From contig NZ_BSTR01000014.1 of assembly GCF_030269645.1 (NCBI RefSeq), positions 80,203 to 144,202 of the forward strand: 64,000 nucleotides of DNA, written 5' to 3'. Origin of the DNA: Actinokineospora sp. NBRC 105648 (lineage in GTDB: Bacteria; Actinomycetota; Actinomycetes; Mycobacteriales; Pseudonocardiaceae). The notes below the pieces were generated by a model. The model saw only the letters and a list, made by a program, of their open reading frames with translations, had not been told where the DNA came from and did no database searches. This document shows positions 15,816 through 24,324 of the stretch, in pieces. Numbering within the stretch: the stretch's first letter is position 1; each line of letters starts with the position of its first letter. A program made the position numbers and the translations under genes.

Positions 15816-16219
15816 CGCTCGACCCCCGCGGCCTCGCGCAGCGCGGCGACCTCGGGGTCGATCCGGCGCCGCGCCCACCGCACGTAGCCCGCGGTGATCG
15901 CGATCGTCGAGGCGAACTGCGCCACGCCGAGCAGCAGCCCGATGTTGACCGCGCCGAACACCCGGATCGCCATGAACTCCTTGGCGTAGGCGGCCAGCAG
16001 CACGTAGGCCAGGTACCAGGCCAGGAACAGCGCGGACATCGGGAAGACGAACCGGCGGAACCTGGCCCGCAGCGCGGTGAACTCGGGCCCGGCGTGGATC
16101 GCGTCGTAGTCAGGGCCGGTGTCCCCGGCGGTGCCGGGCGCGGGCCCGATGCCGCCGAAGGTGGCCGAGCGCGGCCGCGGTGGGCGGGCCGCGACCCGCG
16201 GCTGGACGACCTCGGTCAT
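15812..16219 (-). CDS. DUF485 membrane protein, symporter partner
   Basis: A 135-residue protein with a Pro/Arg-rich N-terminal 35 residues and two membrane helices (about residues 62-82 and 95-118). The DUF485 pattern FTALRARFRRFVFPMSALFL lies just before the first helix. It is encoded directly before and overlapping the acetate symporter, the arrangement of yjcH-actP. It is thought to assist the carrier, but its precise role is unknown. ATG 16219 has GGAGG 5 nt upstream; the longer frame to 16360 lacks such a site. Confidence 0.88.
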   Translation of the reverse strand: MTEVVQPRVAARPPRPRSATFGGIGPAPGTAGDTGPDYDAIHAGPEFTALRARFRRFVFPMSALFLAWYLAYVLLAAYAKEFMAIRVFGAVNIGLLLGVAQFASTIAITAGYVRWARRRIDPEVAALREAAGVER

Positions 16220-16992
16220 GCGTTCCTCCGAAAGGTACGACTGGCTCCGGCGATTCGGGCGCGGAAATCCGACCGCGGACCCGGTGGGTGATTGCCGCCG
16301 AAAGGGCGCGCCGCTCTCGGCGTTCCGACCGGAGTCGGCGGGCGACGTGGCGGGCGACATCGTATGCGCGCCCGCGCGGAATCTCCTAATGCGCGATCCG
16401 CGTCGCCGGGGCTACCGGATATCCGCGCGCGGATCACCGAACGGTACCGGTTCGGCCGCTTCTCGGCCCGGTCCTGACCTTCACACTTAGTGGTGAATCG
16501 ATCAGAGGAAATGTGTTACCTCAGTGGCATCGGGTGGCCACCGTGTCACTCGTACCGGGCAAGTCCCCAGGTGGGCGCCGGATCGAGTCGATTTTTCCAG
16601 AATTACCCGATCGAGCGATCAAGCTGGCTCGTGTTCCGCTGAGCGTGACCGTAATTCGTACGACATCCCCCGATCTCCGCTCGCGCGCCGATCTTGACCG
16701 GTAACGGACGCCGTCTCCGCTGGTCAGCGCGGGATTTCGGGAAAGGCTTCATGATCGCCGGATTGGGGTACGCTCTGTCCTCAAGTTCTCGCCGATCTCG
16801 CCGATGTCCGGAAGGGATGTCGAGCGGTTCACAGAATCGGCCACCAGCACTTCGACACGGTTTCACGCGGTCTTCTCGTGCCCTGTCGCGTGTGCTGCGG
16901 CGAAGGCTGTCCAAGATGTTGTCGTGAAGGGAGAGCGGCGCGGTGAGGCAGTTATTCCGACGGCGACCGGGGACCGTGGCGGAGGCTCGCGC
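16220..16992. other. 773-bp intergenic region between DUF485 and conservon
   Basis: This divergent promoter region has no convincing gene. It is locally less GC-rich than its surroundings (for example around 16500-16650). A small inverted repeat ttcac-N8-gtgaa is at 16480-16497, and the palindrome ggtggccacc is near 16534-16543. Short frames such as 16694-16927 lack ribosome sites and have Arg/Ser-rich, non-coding-like composition. It probably holds the promoters of both flanking operons. Confidence 0.5.
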
Positions 16993-19900
16993 GTGAGGCA
17001 ACCTCAGTCCCAGGCCGACACCGCCGCGGCCGCGGGGTCGCACCGGGCAGCCGCCGGCGGGGAAGCCGGCCGCACCCCCCGGTGGACCGCGCTGACCCGC
17101 TGGCGCGACTGGAACATCCCGATCAAGCTCGGCGCCGTCATCCTGGTGCCGGTGCTCTTCGCCGTGGTGCTCGGCGTGCTCCAGATCAGCGGCCAGATCG
17201 CGCGCGCCGACTCCTACGAGCGCGTCGACAAACTGGTCGCGGTCAACGAGAACCTGCGCAAGGTGCTCACCTGGCTGCAGCGCGAGCGCACGAAGGCCGC
17301 GGTCGCCCTCACCACCGGCTCCCGCGACGTCGCCGCCGAGCTCGCAGGCGAGCGGCAGAGCGCGGACTACGCGCGGGAGGAGCTGCTGCGCGCGGTCGCC
17401 AAGGCCAGCTTCGACACCGAGGTCACCCGCGCCCGGCTCACCGACGTCAGCACCGCCTTCGAGTCCCTGGCCAACCTCCGCCGCCCGGTCGGCACCGGCT
17501 CGGTCGACGGCGGCACCGCCCTGGCGGGCTACACCGCGATCATCCGGGCGATGCTGGAGTTCGACCGCGCCATCACCGGCGAGGTCGCCGACCCGAGCCT
17601 GTCGAGCACCGCCTCGGCGCTGCACGACCTGGAGGCGGCCAAGGAAGAGGTGTACTACCAGCAGGGCCTGGTGGGTATGGGCATCGCCCGCGGCGGGCTC
17701 AACGCCACCGAGCTCGACGCCCTGCGCGCCTCGGGCGCGCGCTACGACGAGCGCACCGGCGACTTCCGGGCCATCGCCACCGCGGCCCAGCAGCGCGCCT
17801 ACGACGAGCTGATGTCCGCCCCCGGCGTGCGGACCCGCGCCGAGCTGCTGCGCCGGGCGGCGGGTGGGCGCGCGGTCAACGTGCCGCTGCCGTTCACCTC
17901 GATGGCCTGGAACGACGCCTCCGAGCTGGTCTCGGGCAAGATCAGCAACGCCAGCGGCCGACTCGGCTCGGAGATCCGGGCCCGCTCGGCCGCGCTGCAG
18001 GACCGGGCGGGCGACGCGGCGGGCATCGCCTCGGTGGTGCTGATCATCGCCCTGGTCGCCGCCGCCGCGGTGATGTTCGTGATCGGCAGGCAGCTGCTGC
18101 GCTCGCTGAGCGTGCTGCGCCGCGGCGCGCTGGAGGTCGCCACCCGGCGGCTGCCCGCCGCCGTCGCCCGGATCCGGGACGGCCGCGACGTGGTCGAGCC
18201 GGTGGTCGAACCGGTCGCGCTGCTCGCCGACGACGAGATCGGCCAGGTAGCCAGGGCCTTCGACGCGGTGCACGAGCAGGCGCTGCGGCTGGCCACCGAG
18301 CAGGCGGGCCTGCGGGCCAACTACAGCAACGTCTTCGTCAACCTCTCCCGGCGCAGCCAGGGCCTGGTGCAGCGCCAGCTGCAGCTGCTCGAGCGGCTCG
18401 AGCGCGACGAGGAGGACGCCGACCAGCTGGCCACGCTGTTCCAGCTCGACCACCTCGCCACCCGGATGCGGCGCAACAACGAGAACCTGATGGTCCTCTC
18501 CGGCAGCGACCTCGCCCGCCGCGCGTCGCAGCCGACCGCGCTGGGCGACCTGCTGCGCGCAGCGGTGTCCGAGGTCGAGCACTACCAGCGGGTGGTCATC
18601 GCGCCGCCGCCCACCGTGCTGGTGGTCGGCTACGCGGTCGGCGACCTGGTGCGGCTGGCCGCCGAGCTGCTCGACAACGCCGCCGCGTTCTCCGCGCCCA
18701 CCACCCAGGTCACGATCTCCAGCCAGCTCGGCGACGGCGGCGCGGTCCGGATCGAGGTCGCCGACCGCGGCATCGGCATGACCGAGCAGGAGCTGGCCGA
18801 GGCCAACGCCCGGCTCGTCGACACCGGCACCGTCGACGCGTCCACCTCGCGGCGGATGGGCCTGTTCGTCGTCGGGCGGCTCGCGGCCCGGCTCGGCGTC
18901 CAGGTGCGGTTGCGCCCGGGGGCCCAGGCAGGCCTGCGCGCCACCATCACCGTCCCCGCCGACCTGGTCACCGCCAACGTGGTGGAGCTGCCCCGCGCCC
19001 CGCGCGCGGCGGTCGCCCCCGTGGAGACCAACGGCCACGACACCGCGGCCACCGGCCCCTACGGCCACGGCAGCGGGTCCAATGGCAGCAACGGGTCGAA
19101 CGGCAGCAACGGGTCGAACGGCAGCAACGGGTCGAACGGGTCCAACGGCAGCAACGGGTCCAACGGCGCCAACGGATCCAATGGGTGCAATGGCGCCAAC
19201 GGGAACGGGGTCAACGGGTACAGCGGGCTGGCCCGCAGGCTTGCCAAGGGCGGCAACGGTTCCGCGTCGAACCCGACCTGGATGTCCGGTGGCGACGGTG
19301 CCGAGCTGCCCGAGTCGCTGCCCGCCCCGCGCGACCCCGCGCCCGCCGCGGGCGCGGTCCCGCCGCTGCCGCGCCGCTCGCCCAAGCCGGTGGCCGAGCC
19401 ACCGCCGCCCAGCCCGGCCGAGACCACCGCGGTGGCCCCGCCGCTGTTCACCCCGGCCATCCCGGCCACCCCCGCCGAGGACGACAGCGCCTGGTGGGAC
19501 ACCACCCTGGTGCACGAGTCGCTGGCCCCGCCGCGCCCGCCGGTCGAGGCGAGCGCGCTGCACGAGACCACGCCGATCTTCGACGAGATGGTCTCCGCCT
19601 GGTTCCGCCAGCTCACCGACGACCCGAACTCCACCGCCGAGGACGTCCGCCGCGGCCCCGGCTGGGACTTCGCCGCCGACCAGGGCTTCGACACCGCCCG
19701 CGCGGTGTCGGCGGCCGAACCGGCCGACTACACCACCTCCGGCCTGCCGCGCCGCACGCCGCGGCAGAACCTGGTCCCCGGCAGCGCGGGCCAGCAGGGC
19801 AAGCGGCGGGCCCCGGAGGCACCCGGCCGCGACGCCGAGGAGCTGCGCACCCGGCTCTCGAGCTACCAGCGCGGTATCCACCGCGCCCGCGGTGCCCACC

Positions 19901-20232
19901 ACGCTGGCCCCGCGCACGGGGAGGCCGAACCGGGGTTGGACCTGCGCGGTGCCCGCTGGCGCTTCGCCGCGGACGTGGGCTGGCAGGCCGCCGAGGCGGT
20001 CAGCCAGGCCGGTCCGGCCGAGGCACCCGAGGGCGGGCTGCCCCGCCGCACGCCCCGGGAGCGGCTCGTGCCCGGCAGCCTCGGCCAGTCCGCCCCCGCC
20101 GGCCCGCCTCCGGTCGAGCGGGACGCCGAGGCGCTGCGGTCCCGGCTGGGCAGCCTGCAGCGCGGGATCGGCCGTGGCCGCAGCAGCCTCGCCCAGCGCC
20201 GTCCCGACCAGGAGAGGGAGTCCGATGCCTGA
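16993..20232 (+). CDS. cvnA: Conservon CvnA: nitrate/nitrite-sensor (NIT) type histidine kinase
   Basis: A 1079-residue membrane sensor kinase. TM1 spans about residues 44-66 and TM2 about 343-368; between them is a helical NIT-type sensor with LRKVLTWLQRERTKAAVAL. A HAMP-like stretch follows, then the dimerisation helix with His487 (LFQLDHLATRMRRNNENL). The HATPase domain has its N-box Asn562 (LLDNAAAFSAP), DRGIGM and RRMGLFVVGRLA. Residues about 690-745 are an Asn-Gly-Ser repeat. Beyond it are Pro-rich sequence and two copies of an 85-residue module with LPRRTPRxxLVPGS. GTG 16993 has GGAGG 7 nt upstream. The Roadblock, DUF742 and GTPase-like genes follow directly. No response regulator is adjacent; in conservons the kinase signals through the small partners. 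Confidence 0.9.
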   Translation: MRQPQSQADTAAAAGSHRAAAGGEAGRTPRWTALTRWRDWNIPIKLGAVILVPVLFAVVLGVLQISGQIARADSYERVDKLVAVNENLRKVLTWLQRERTKAAVALTTGSRDVAAELAGERQSADYAREELLRAVAKASFDTEVTRARLTDVSTAFESLANLRRPVGTGSVDGGTALAGYTAIIRAMLEFDRAITGEVADPSLSSTASALHDLEAAKEEVYYQQGLVGMGIARGGLNATELDALRASGARYDERTGDFRAIATAAQQRAYDELMSAPGVRTRAELLRRAAGGRAVNVPLPFTSMAWNDASELVSGKISNASGRLGSEIRARSAALQDRAGDAAGIASVVLIIALVAAAAVMFVIGRQLLRSLSVLRRGALEVATRRLPAAVARIRDGRDVVEPVVEPVALLADDEIGQVARAFDAVHEQALRLATEQAGLRANYSNVFVNLSRRSQGLVQRQLQLLERLERDEEDADQLATLFQLDHLATRMRRNNENLMVLSGSDLARRASQPTALGDLLRAAVSEVEHYQRVVIAPPPTVLVVGYAVGDLVRLAAELLDNAAAFSAPTTQVTISSQLGDGGAVRIEVADRGIGMTEQELAEANARLVDTGTVDASTSRRMGLFVVGRLAARLGVQVRLRPGAQAGLRATITVPADLVTANVVELPRAPRAAVAPVETNGHDTAATGPYGHGSGSNGSNGSNGSNGSNGSNGSNGSNGSNGSNGANGSNGCNGANGNGVNGYSGLARRLAKGGNGSASNPTWMSGGDGAELPESLPAPRDPAPAAGAVPPLPRRSPKPVAEPPPPSPAETTAVAPPLFTPAIPATPAEDDSAWWDTTLVHESLAPPRPPVEASALHETTPIFDEMVSAWFRQLTDDPNSTAEDVRRGPGWDFAADQGFDTARAVSAAEPADYTTSGLPRRTPRQNLVPGSAGQQGKRRAPEAPGRDAEELRTRLSSYQRGIHRARGAHHAGPAHGEAEPGLDLRGARWRFAADVGWQAAEAVSQAGPAEAPEGGLPRRTPRERLVPGSLGQSAPAGPPPVERDAEALRSRLGSLQRGIGRGRSSLAQRRPDQERESDA
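19075..19220 (+). repeat. In-frame minisatellite encoding (Asn-Gly-Ser)n in cvnA
   Basis: Short direct repeats of 9 and 18 bp (ggcagcaacgggtcgaac units) encode SNG triplets, degenerating at the 3' end into GAN, GCN and GNG variants. The repeat number changes in units of three codons, so length variation keeps the frame. It separates the kinase core from the C-terminal effector modules. Confidence 0.85.
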
Positions 20233-20250
20233 GTACGCCGAAGGAGAACG

Positions 20251-20691
20251 ATGACGTCAACGCAGTCCAAACCGGGCCAGTTCGGGTGGCTGGTCAACGA
20301 CTTCGCCGACCGGGTCTCCGGGGTGGCGCACGCGGTGGTGGTCTCCGCCGACGGCCTGCTGCTGACCTCCTCGGCCCGGTTGCCGATCGACCGGGCCGAC
20401 CAGCTGGCGGCGGTCGCCTCCGGGCTGGTCAGCCTCACCCAGGGCGCGGCCCGCTGCTTCGAGGCGGGCGCGGTCAAGGAGACCGTGGTCGAGATGGAGC
20501 GCGGGATCATGTTGCTGATGGCCATCAGCGACGGGTCGTGCTTAGCGATTCTCGCGGCCCCGACCTGCGACATCGGCCAGGTGGCGTACGAGATGACGCT
20601 GCTGGTCGACCGGGTGGGCCAGATCTTGACCCCGGAACTGCGCGCGGCCCTGCAGGGCTCCGCCGGGAGGATGGTGGGCCAGCCCGCATGA
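20251..20691 (+). CDS. cvnB: Conservon CvnB: Roadblock/LC7 domain protein
   Basis: A 146-residue Roadblock/LC7 protein. The fold is indicated by VNDFADRVSGVAHAVVVSADGLLLTSS, the central helix with AAVASGLVSLTQGAA, and the strand MLLMAISDGSCLAILA. Bacterial Roadblock proteins of this type dimerise and act as partners or regulators of small GTPase-like proteins, here presumably CvnD. An AAGGAGAACG motif precedes the ATG, 18 bp after cvnA. The stop overlaps an ATG (20688) that opens a four-codon frame leading into cvnC. Confidence 0.92.
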   Translation: MTSTQSKPGQFGWLVNDFADRVSGVAHAVVVSADGLLLTSSARLPIDRADQLAAVASGLVSLTQGAARCFEAGAVKETVVEMERGIMLLMAISDGSCLAILAAPTCDIGQVAYEMTLLVDRVGQILTPELRAALQGSAGRMVGQPA

Positions 20692-20702
20692 GCAAGCCAT
20701 GA
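20688..20702 (+). other. Four-codon overlapping mini-frame linking cvnB and cvnC
   Basis: ATG AGC AAG CCA TGA starts inside the cvnB stop (ATGA) and its own TGA overlaps the cvnC ATG at 20699. A ribosome ending cvnB could re-initiate here and again at cvnC. Whether it is translated is unknown; the nested stop/start geometry is what the sequence shows. Confidence 0.4.
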
Positions 20703-21247
20703 GCGCGCGCCGGGACGCCGAGCCCGAGGCGACGATCGCCGATGTGATGAACGGCCTCTCCCTCGGCGGGGGGCGCAGGCGCAAGCGCCAGAAGTCCGAA
20801 GTGGACGACCAGGTCGCGGTGCCCGAGCAGGGGTACCCGTGGCCGGACCAGGAGCTCGGGGAGGCGGCCGCGGACTTCGCGGTGCCGGTGGAACCGGTCG
20901 AGGCCGAGACCGCCTCGATCGTGCGGCCCTACGCCTGGACCCGCGGCCGCACCCGCTCCAACTTCGAGCTGCGGCTGGAGACGATGGTCTCCACCAGCGA
21001 ACGGGCCCAGGACGCGAGCGCGTTCGCCGAGTCCGAGCACCGGGCCATCGGGTCGCTGTGCCGCGACCCGCGCTCGGTCGCCGAGGTGGCGACCCTGCTC
21101 GGCGCTCCGCTCGGGGTCGCCAAGGTCCTGCTGGGCGACATGGCCCAGCTGGGGCTGGTCACCGTGCACAAGACCGCTACCGGCGGCGCCAACCGGGCGC
21201 ACCTGGTGTTGATGGAAAGGGTACTGAGTGGACTCCGCCGGCTATGA
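20699..21247 (+). CDS. cvnC: Conservon CvnC: DUF742 protein
   Basis: A 182-residue protein with a charged, disordered N-terminal 70 residues (GGGRRRKRQK) and a C-terminal DUF742 domain beginning at SIVRPYAWTRGRTRSN. The domain reads as a winged-helix-like unit: EHRAIGSLCRDPRSVAEVATLLGAPLGVAKVLLGDMAQLGLVTVH. DUF742 proteins are the third member of conservons; in Streptomyces they associate with the kinase, Roadblock and GTPase partners. The ATG 20699 lies 8 bp after cvnB through the mini-frame at 20688. Its 3' end overlaps cvnD by 20 bp. Confidence 0.92.
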   Translation: MSARRDAEPEATIADVMNGLSLGGGRRRKRQKSEVDDQVAVPEQGYPWPDQELGEAAADFAVPVEPVEAETASIVRPYAWTRGRTRSNFELRLETMVSTSERAQDASAFAESEHRAIGSLCRDPRSVAEVATLLGAPLGVAKVLLGDMAQLGLVTVHKTATGGANRAHLVLMERVLSGLRRL

Positions 21248-21824
21248 CGACGCCGCCACGCTGACCTCGGTCAAGATCGTGGTGGCAGGCGGCTTCGGCG
21301 CGGGCAAGACGACCTTCGTCGGCTCGGTCTCGGAGATCATGCCGCTGACCACGGAGGCGGTGATGACCAGCGCGAGCATGGGCATCGACGACACCGCGGC
21401 CACCCCGAACAAGACCACCACCACGGTGGCGATGGACTTCGGCCGGGTGTCGCTGGAGTCCGACCTGGTGCTCTACCTGTTCGGCACCCCGGGTCAGCAG
21501 CGGTTCTGGTTCATGTGGGATGACCTGGTCCGCGGCGCCATCGGCGCCGTGGTCCTGGCCGACACCCGCAGGCTGGCCGACTCGTTCTCCCCGATCGACT
21601 TCTTCGAGGAGCGCGGCCTGCCCTACGTGATCGGCCTGAACTGCTTCGACGGGGTCCTGGGCCACGGGATCGAGCAGGTCCGCGACGCCCTGGCCATCGG
21701 CCAGGAGGTGCCGATCGTCCCGTGCGACGCGCGGGACCGGCAGTCGGTCAAGAACACGCTGATCACCATGGTGGAGTACTCGATGCGCCGCTGGGTCGCG
21801 CTGCACGGCGCGGGCGTGGGCTGA
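21228..21824 (+). CDS. cvnD: Conservon CvnD: GTP/ATP-binding protein (MglA-like)
   Basis: A 198-residue P-loop protein. The Walker A motif is GGFGAGKTT (about residues 21-29). A switch I-like TTTTVAMDFGRV is followed by YLFGTPGQQRFWFMWDDLVRG, which replaces the DxxG of Ras-like GTPases with GTPG. LNCFDG occupies the NKxD position without the canonical Lys/Asp pattern, so guanine specificity is not certain. It would be the nucleotide switch of the conservon, probably regulated by the CvnB Roadblock protein. The GTG at 21228 overlaps cvnC by 20 bp with a purine-rich GAAAGGG before it. It ends 14 bp before a convergent gene. Confidence 0.92.
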   Translation: MDSAGYDDAATLTSVKIVVAGGFGAGKTTFVGSVSEIMPLTTEAVMTSASMGIDDTAATPNKTTTTVAMDFGRVSLESDLVLYLFGTPGQQRFWFMWDDLVRGAIGAVVLADTRRLADSFSPIDFFEERGLPYVIGLNCFDGVLGHGIEQVRDALAIGQEVPIVPCDARDRQSVKNTLITMVEYSMRRWVALHGAGVG

Positions 21825-21838
21825 GACCGGTCAGCTGG

Positions 21839-22333
21839 TCAGGTCTCGATGTCGACCAGGTCGAAGGTGGCCGAGGGCGTGGCGCGCCCGCACGAGCGGG
21901 CGATGTGCCAGGCCAAGTGGCCAACCCCGGCCTGGGCGGCGGGCCTGCGGGTGCGCTCGATGGCGAGGTAGCCGTCGGTGGCGGCCATGATCCGGGCGGC
22001 GTCGCCGACCACCGCGGCGATGCCGAAGCTGAGCACGTCGGCGCGCAGGTCGTCGTCGAGGTCCTCGGCCAGGCCGACCAGGCCGAACCGGGTGTCCTGC
22101 TCGTCGAAGCCGATGCCGACCGCGCCCGCGTAGCCCTCGGCGTCCTCGGCGGTGACGTCGAAGACGATGATGTGCGCCTTGTCGGCGACGTCGTAGAGCC
22201 GCCCGACCGGTGTCATCAGCTCCTCGGTCAGGAACGCGTTGTCCTCGTCCCGGTCCACCGTGGCAGTGTACGGCCGGGTGGCGGGTTCGGGTCGTCGTCG
22301 CCACCGCGTCAACGGGTCCGTACCGATGACCAT
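21839..22333 (-). CDS. Hypothetical protein, 164 residues
   Basis: A soluble acidic protein of unknown family. The ATG at 22333 is supported by a GGGGGGA run 5 nt upstream; the frame is open far upstream, but that overlaps the divergent gene. The central part alternates predicted strands and acidic helices (HIIVFDVTAEDAEGYAGAVGI, LAEDLDDDLRADVLSFGI), and the C-terminal part has GHLAWHIARSCGRA. There is no membrane segment and no catalytic motif I recognise. It is convergent with cvnD (14-bp gap) and divergent from the 624-residue unknown gene, which shares an acidic bias, so the pair may share a regulatory region of only 75 bp. Confidence 0.55.
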   Translation of the reverse strand: MVIGTDPLTRWRRRPEPATRPYTATVDRDEDNAFLTEELMTPVGRLYDVADKAHIIVFDVTAEDAEGYAGAVGIGFDEQDTRFGLVGLAEDLDDDLRADVLSFGIAAVVGDAARIMAATDGYLAIERTRRPAAQAGVGHLAWHIARSCGRATPSATFDLVDIET

Positions 22334-22408
22334 GTTTCCCCCCGAACCGCGTCCCGGGCCGGCACGATGACCGCCACGTCCACCGTGACCCCGAGGATGT
22401 GAACTGAC

Positions 22409-24283
22409 GTGCCGTACGCGGTGTGGCTGCACCTGGACGCCCCGGAGCCGATCCCGGAGGAGTTCGCCGGGCCCCGGTTGCCCCGGCTGATCGTCGAGGT
22501 GATCGAGGCCGGCTGGCCGGGTGACGGCACCGACCTGCTCGACGTGCGGGTGCTGGCGCACCCCGAGGGCGCGATCATCGGGCTGGCCCTCGACACCGAG
22601 GACATCGAGGTCTGCCTGGCCGTGGCGACCAGCCTGACCAGGCACTTGGCGGCCACCGCGCCGTTCCTGGGCTGGTCGGCCGAGGAGCTGCAGGCCAACC
22701 GGCTGCCCGAGGCGGCCGAGTCCGGTGACTGGCTGGCGCCGATCGACCACGGCGACGACAACCGGTTCCCGGTCGCCGAGCACCTGTCCGGGGCGCTGCG
22801 GGAGCTCTCCGCGCAGTTCCTGTTGGCGGGCGCGGTGCGCGACCTGTGCGACCCGGCGGGCAAGAGCCGCTACACCGCCGACGCCGTCGACGCGTTCGAC
22901 CTGGTGGAGGGCGCGGTCGAGGAGCAGCCCTGGGACGCCGACCTGGTCGGCGAACTGGGCACCCTGGTGGTCGCCGCGGCCAGGGCGGAGGCCACCACCG
23001 GGGTGCGCCGCCCGCTCACCGGCTACGGCGCGGGCGACGCCGACATCGCGCGCGGCCTGCTGGAGCACGCCCGGGCCGACGCCGACCTGCCGGTGGACGC
23101 CGACGAGGGCGACCGGCTGCGCGGGCACGCGCTGCTCGAGCGGTTCATGGCCCACCACGGCCTGCGCTGGCACGACGAGACCGACGGCGACGGCACCCGG
23201 GCCGGTGACGGCGAGGGCGGCGACGGCGACGAGGACGAGGAGCACGACCAGGAGATGCTGCGCGCCCTGCTGTGGGCCGGGCTGCGCACGCTGGCCACGC
23301 TCACCCAGGACCGCACCGCCGAGGTCCGCACCCCGTGGCAGTGGCTGGCCGGGCTGGACAGCACCGACATCGACCCGGTGGTCGAGGTGTTCGCCGCGCG
23401 CGACGAGCACCGGATCGAGAACTCCGACGAGACCGACGAGGGCCAGCTGGTCGACGCCGCGCAGGCGCACATCGTCATCCGGGTGGCGCTGCGCCACCCC
23501 CGGGTGCTGGCCGGCTCGGAGATCGACTTCATGCTGTCCGACCCGGCGGTCGCCGGGTGCCTGGTGCCGTTGACCGCGCACGTGCTGCTGTCCTTCAGCG
23601 CCGAGTCGGTCGAGGACGCGGCGGAGCAGGCCGAGACGGCCGAGCGCGGGGTGATCGTGGCCGCGTTGCGGGCGCTGGAGGTCGAGGACGAGGACGCCAC
23701 CGACCCGTTGAACGACCTCTACACGGTCCTGGAGCGGGTGATCCCCGCGCGCGTTGGCGACGCCGAGAGCCGCAGGCAGAGCATCCGGGAGTTCTTGGCG
23801 CTGTTCGCGCTCTTGCCCGAGGACGACGTGCCCACCGTCTCCCGCGCGCTGTTCACCAACCCGGCCCACGTCGCGTGCGTGGTGCTGTCCGGTTTCGACA
23901 GTGACGAGGAGGTCGAGCGCAAGCAGCGCGGGTTCATCCTGGCCGAGGCCGCCGCGATCGATCCCGCGCTCGCGGCCGACTTCGCCGCCGACACCCCCGC
24001 GCTGCGCGGCGCCGACCCGCGCGACGAGCCCGCGCTGCGCAACGAGATCGGTACCTGGTGGCGCTCGGTCTCCGAGGTGTTGCGCGACGGTGACCTCACC
24101 CTCGACCAGCTGCCCTGCCCGGAGCCGGGCGCGGCGCTGCTGTGCGGGCTGCTGGCCACCGACGAGCCGGTGAACCTCGACGACCTGCCGCTGGCCACCG
24201 CGATGACCGGGGTGGTCCAGGTGGTCTCGGCGGTGACGATCGCGATGGACGAGCCCGAGGTCGCGGCGCAGATCCTGCTCTGA
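22409..24283 (+). CDS. Large acidic hypothetical protein, 624 residues
   Basis: The GTG at 22409 has a GAGG about 12 nt upstream. The protein is very acidic (for example GEGGDGDEDEEHDQEM near residue 275), almost without Lys, largely helical by composition and without membrane segments. Repeated helical stretches such as ALFALLPEDDVPTVSRALF and LVVAAARAEATTGVRRPL suggest an alpha-solenoid, but I see no TPR or HEAT consensus. I do not recognise the family. Composition and codon use match the neighbours, so it is native. It lies between the conservon and an acyl-CoA dehydrogenase cluster with its own likely promoter. Confidence 0.6.
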   Translation: MPYAVWLHLDAPEPIPEEFAGPRLPRLIVEVIEAGWPGDGTDLLDVRVLAHPEGAIIGLALDTEDIEVCLAVATSLTRHLAATAPFLGWSAEELQANRLPEAAESGDWLAPIDHGDDNRFPVAEHLSGALRELSAQFLLAGAVRDLCDPAGKSRYTADAVDAFDLVEGAVEEQPWDADLVGELGTLVVAAARAEATTGVRRPLTGYGAGDADIARGLLEHARADADLPVDADEGDRLRGHALLERFMAHHGLRWHDETDGDGTRAGDGEGGDGDEDEEHDQEMLRALLWAGLRTLATLTQDRTAEVRTPWQWLAGLDSTDIDPVVEVFAARDEHRIENSDETDEGQLVDAAQAHIVIRVALRHPRVLAGSEIDFMLSDPAVAGCLVPLTAHVLLSFSAESVEDAAEQAETAERGVIVAALRALEVEDEDATDPLNDLYTVLERVIPARVGDAESRRQSIREFLALFALLPEDDVPTVSRALFTNPAHVACVVLSGFDSDEEVERKQRGFILAEAAAIDPALAADFAADTPALRGADPRDEPALRNEIGTWWRSVSEVLRDGDLTLDQLPCPEPGAALLCGLLATDEPVNLDDLPLATAMTGVVQVVSAVTIAMDEPEVAAQILL

Positions 24284-24324
24284 GCCGGGCGCGCTGTATC
24301 GGGCGCTCCGTATCGGGCGCGGGG

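Noticed and set aside
16694..16927. 77-codon frame in the region before cvnA
   Set aside because: No ribosome site, Arg/Ser-rich composition, and it ends just before the cvnA start; more likely leader DNA.
19075..19220. CRISPR-like array
   Set aside because: The repeats are contiguous, without unique spacers, and encode an in-frame SNG linker.
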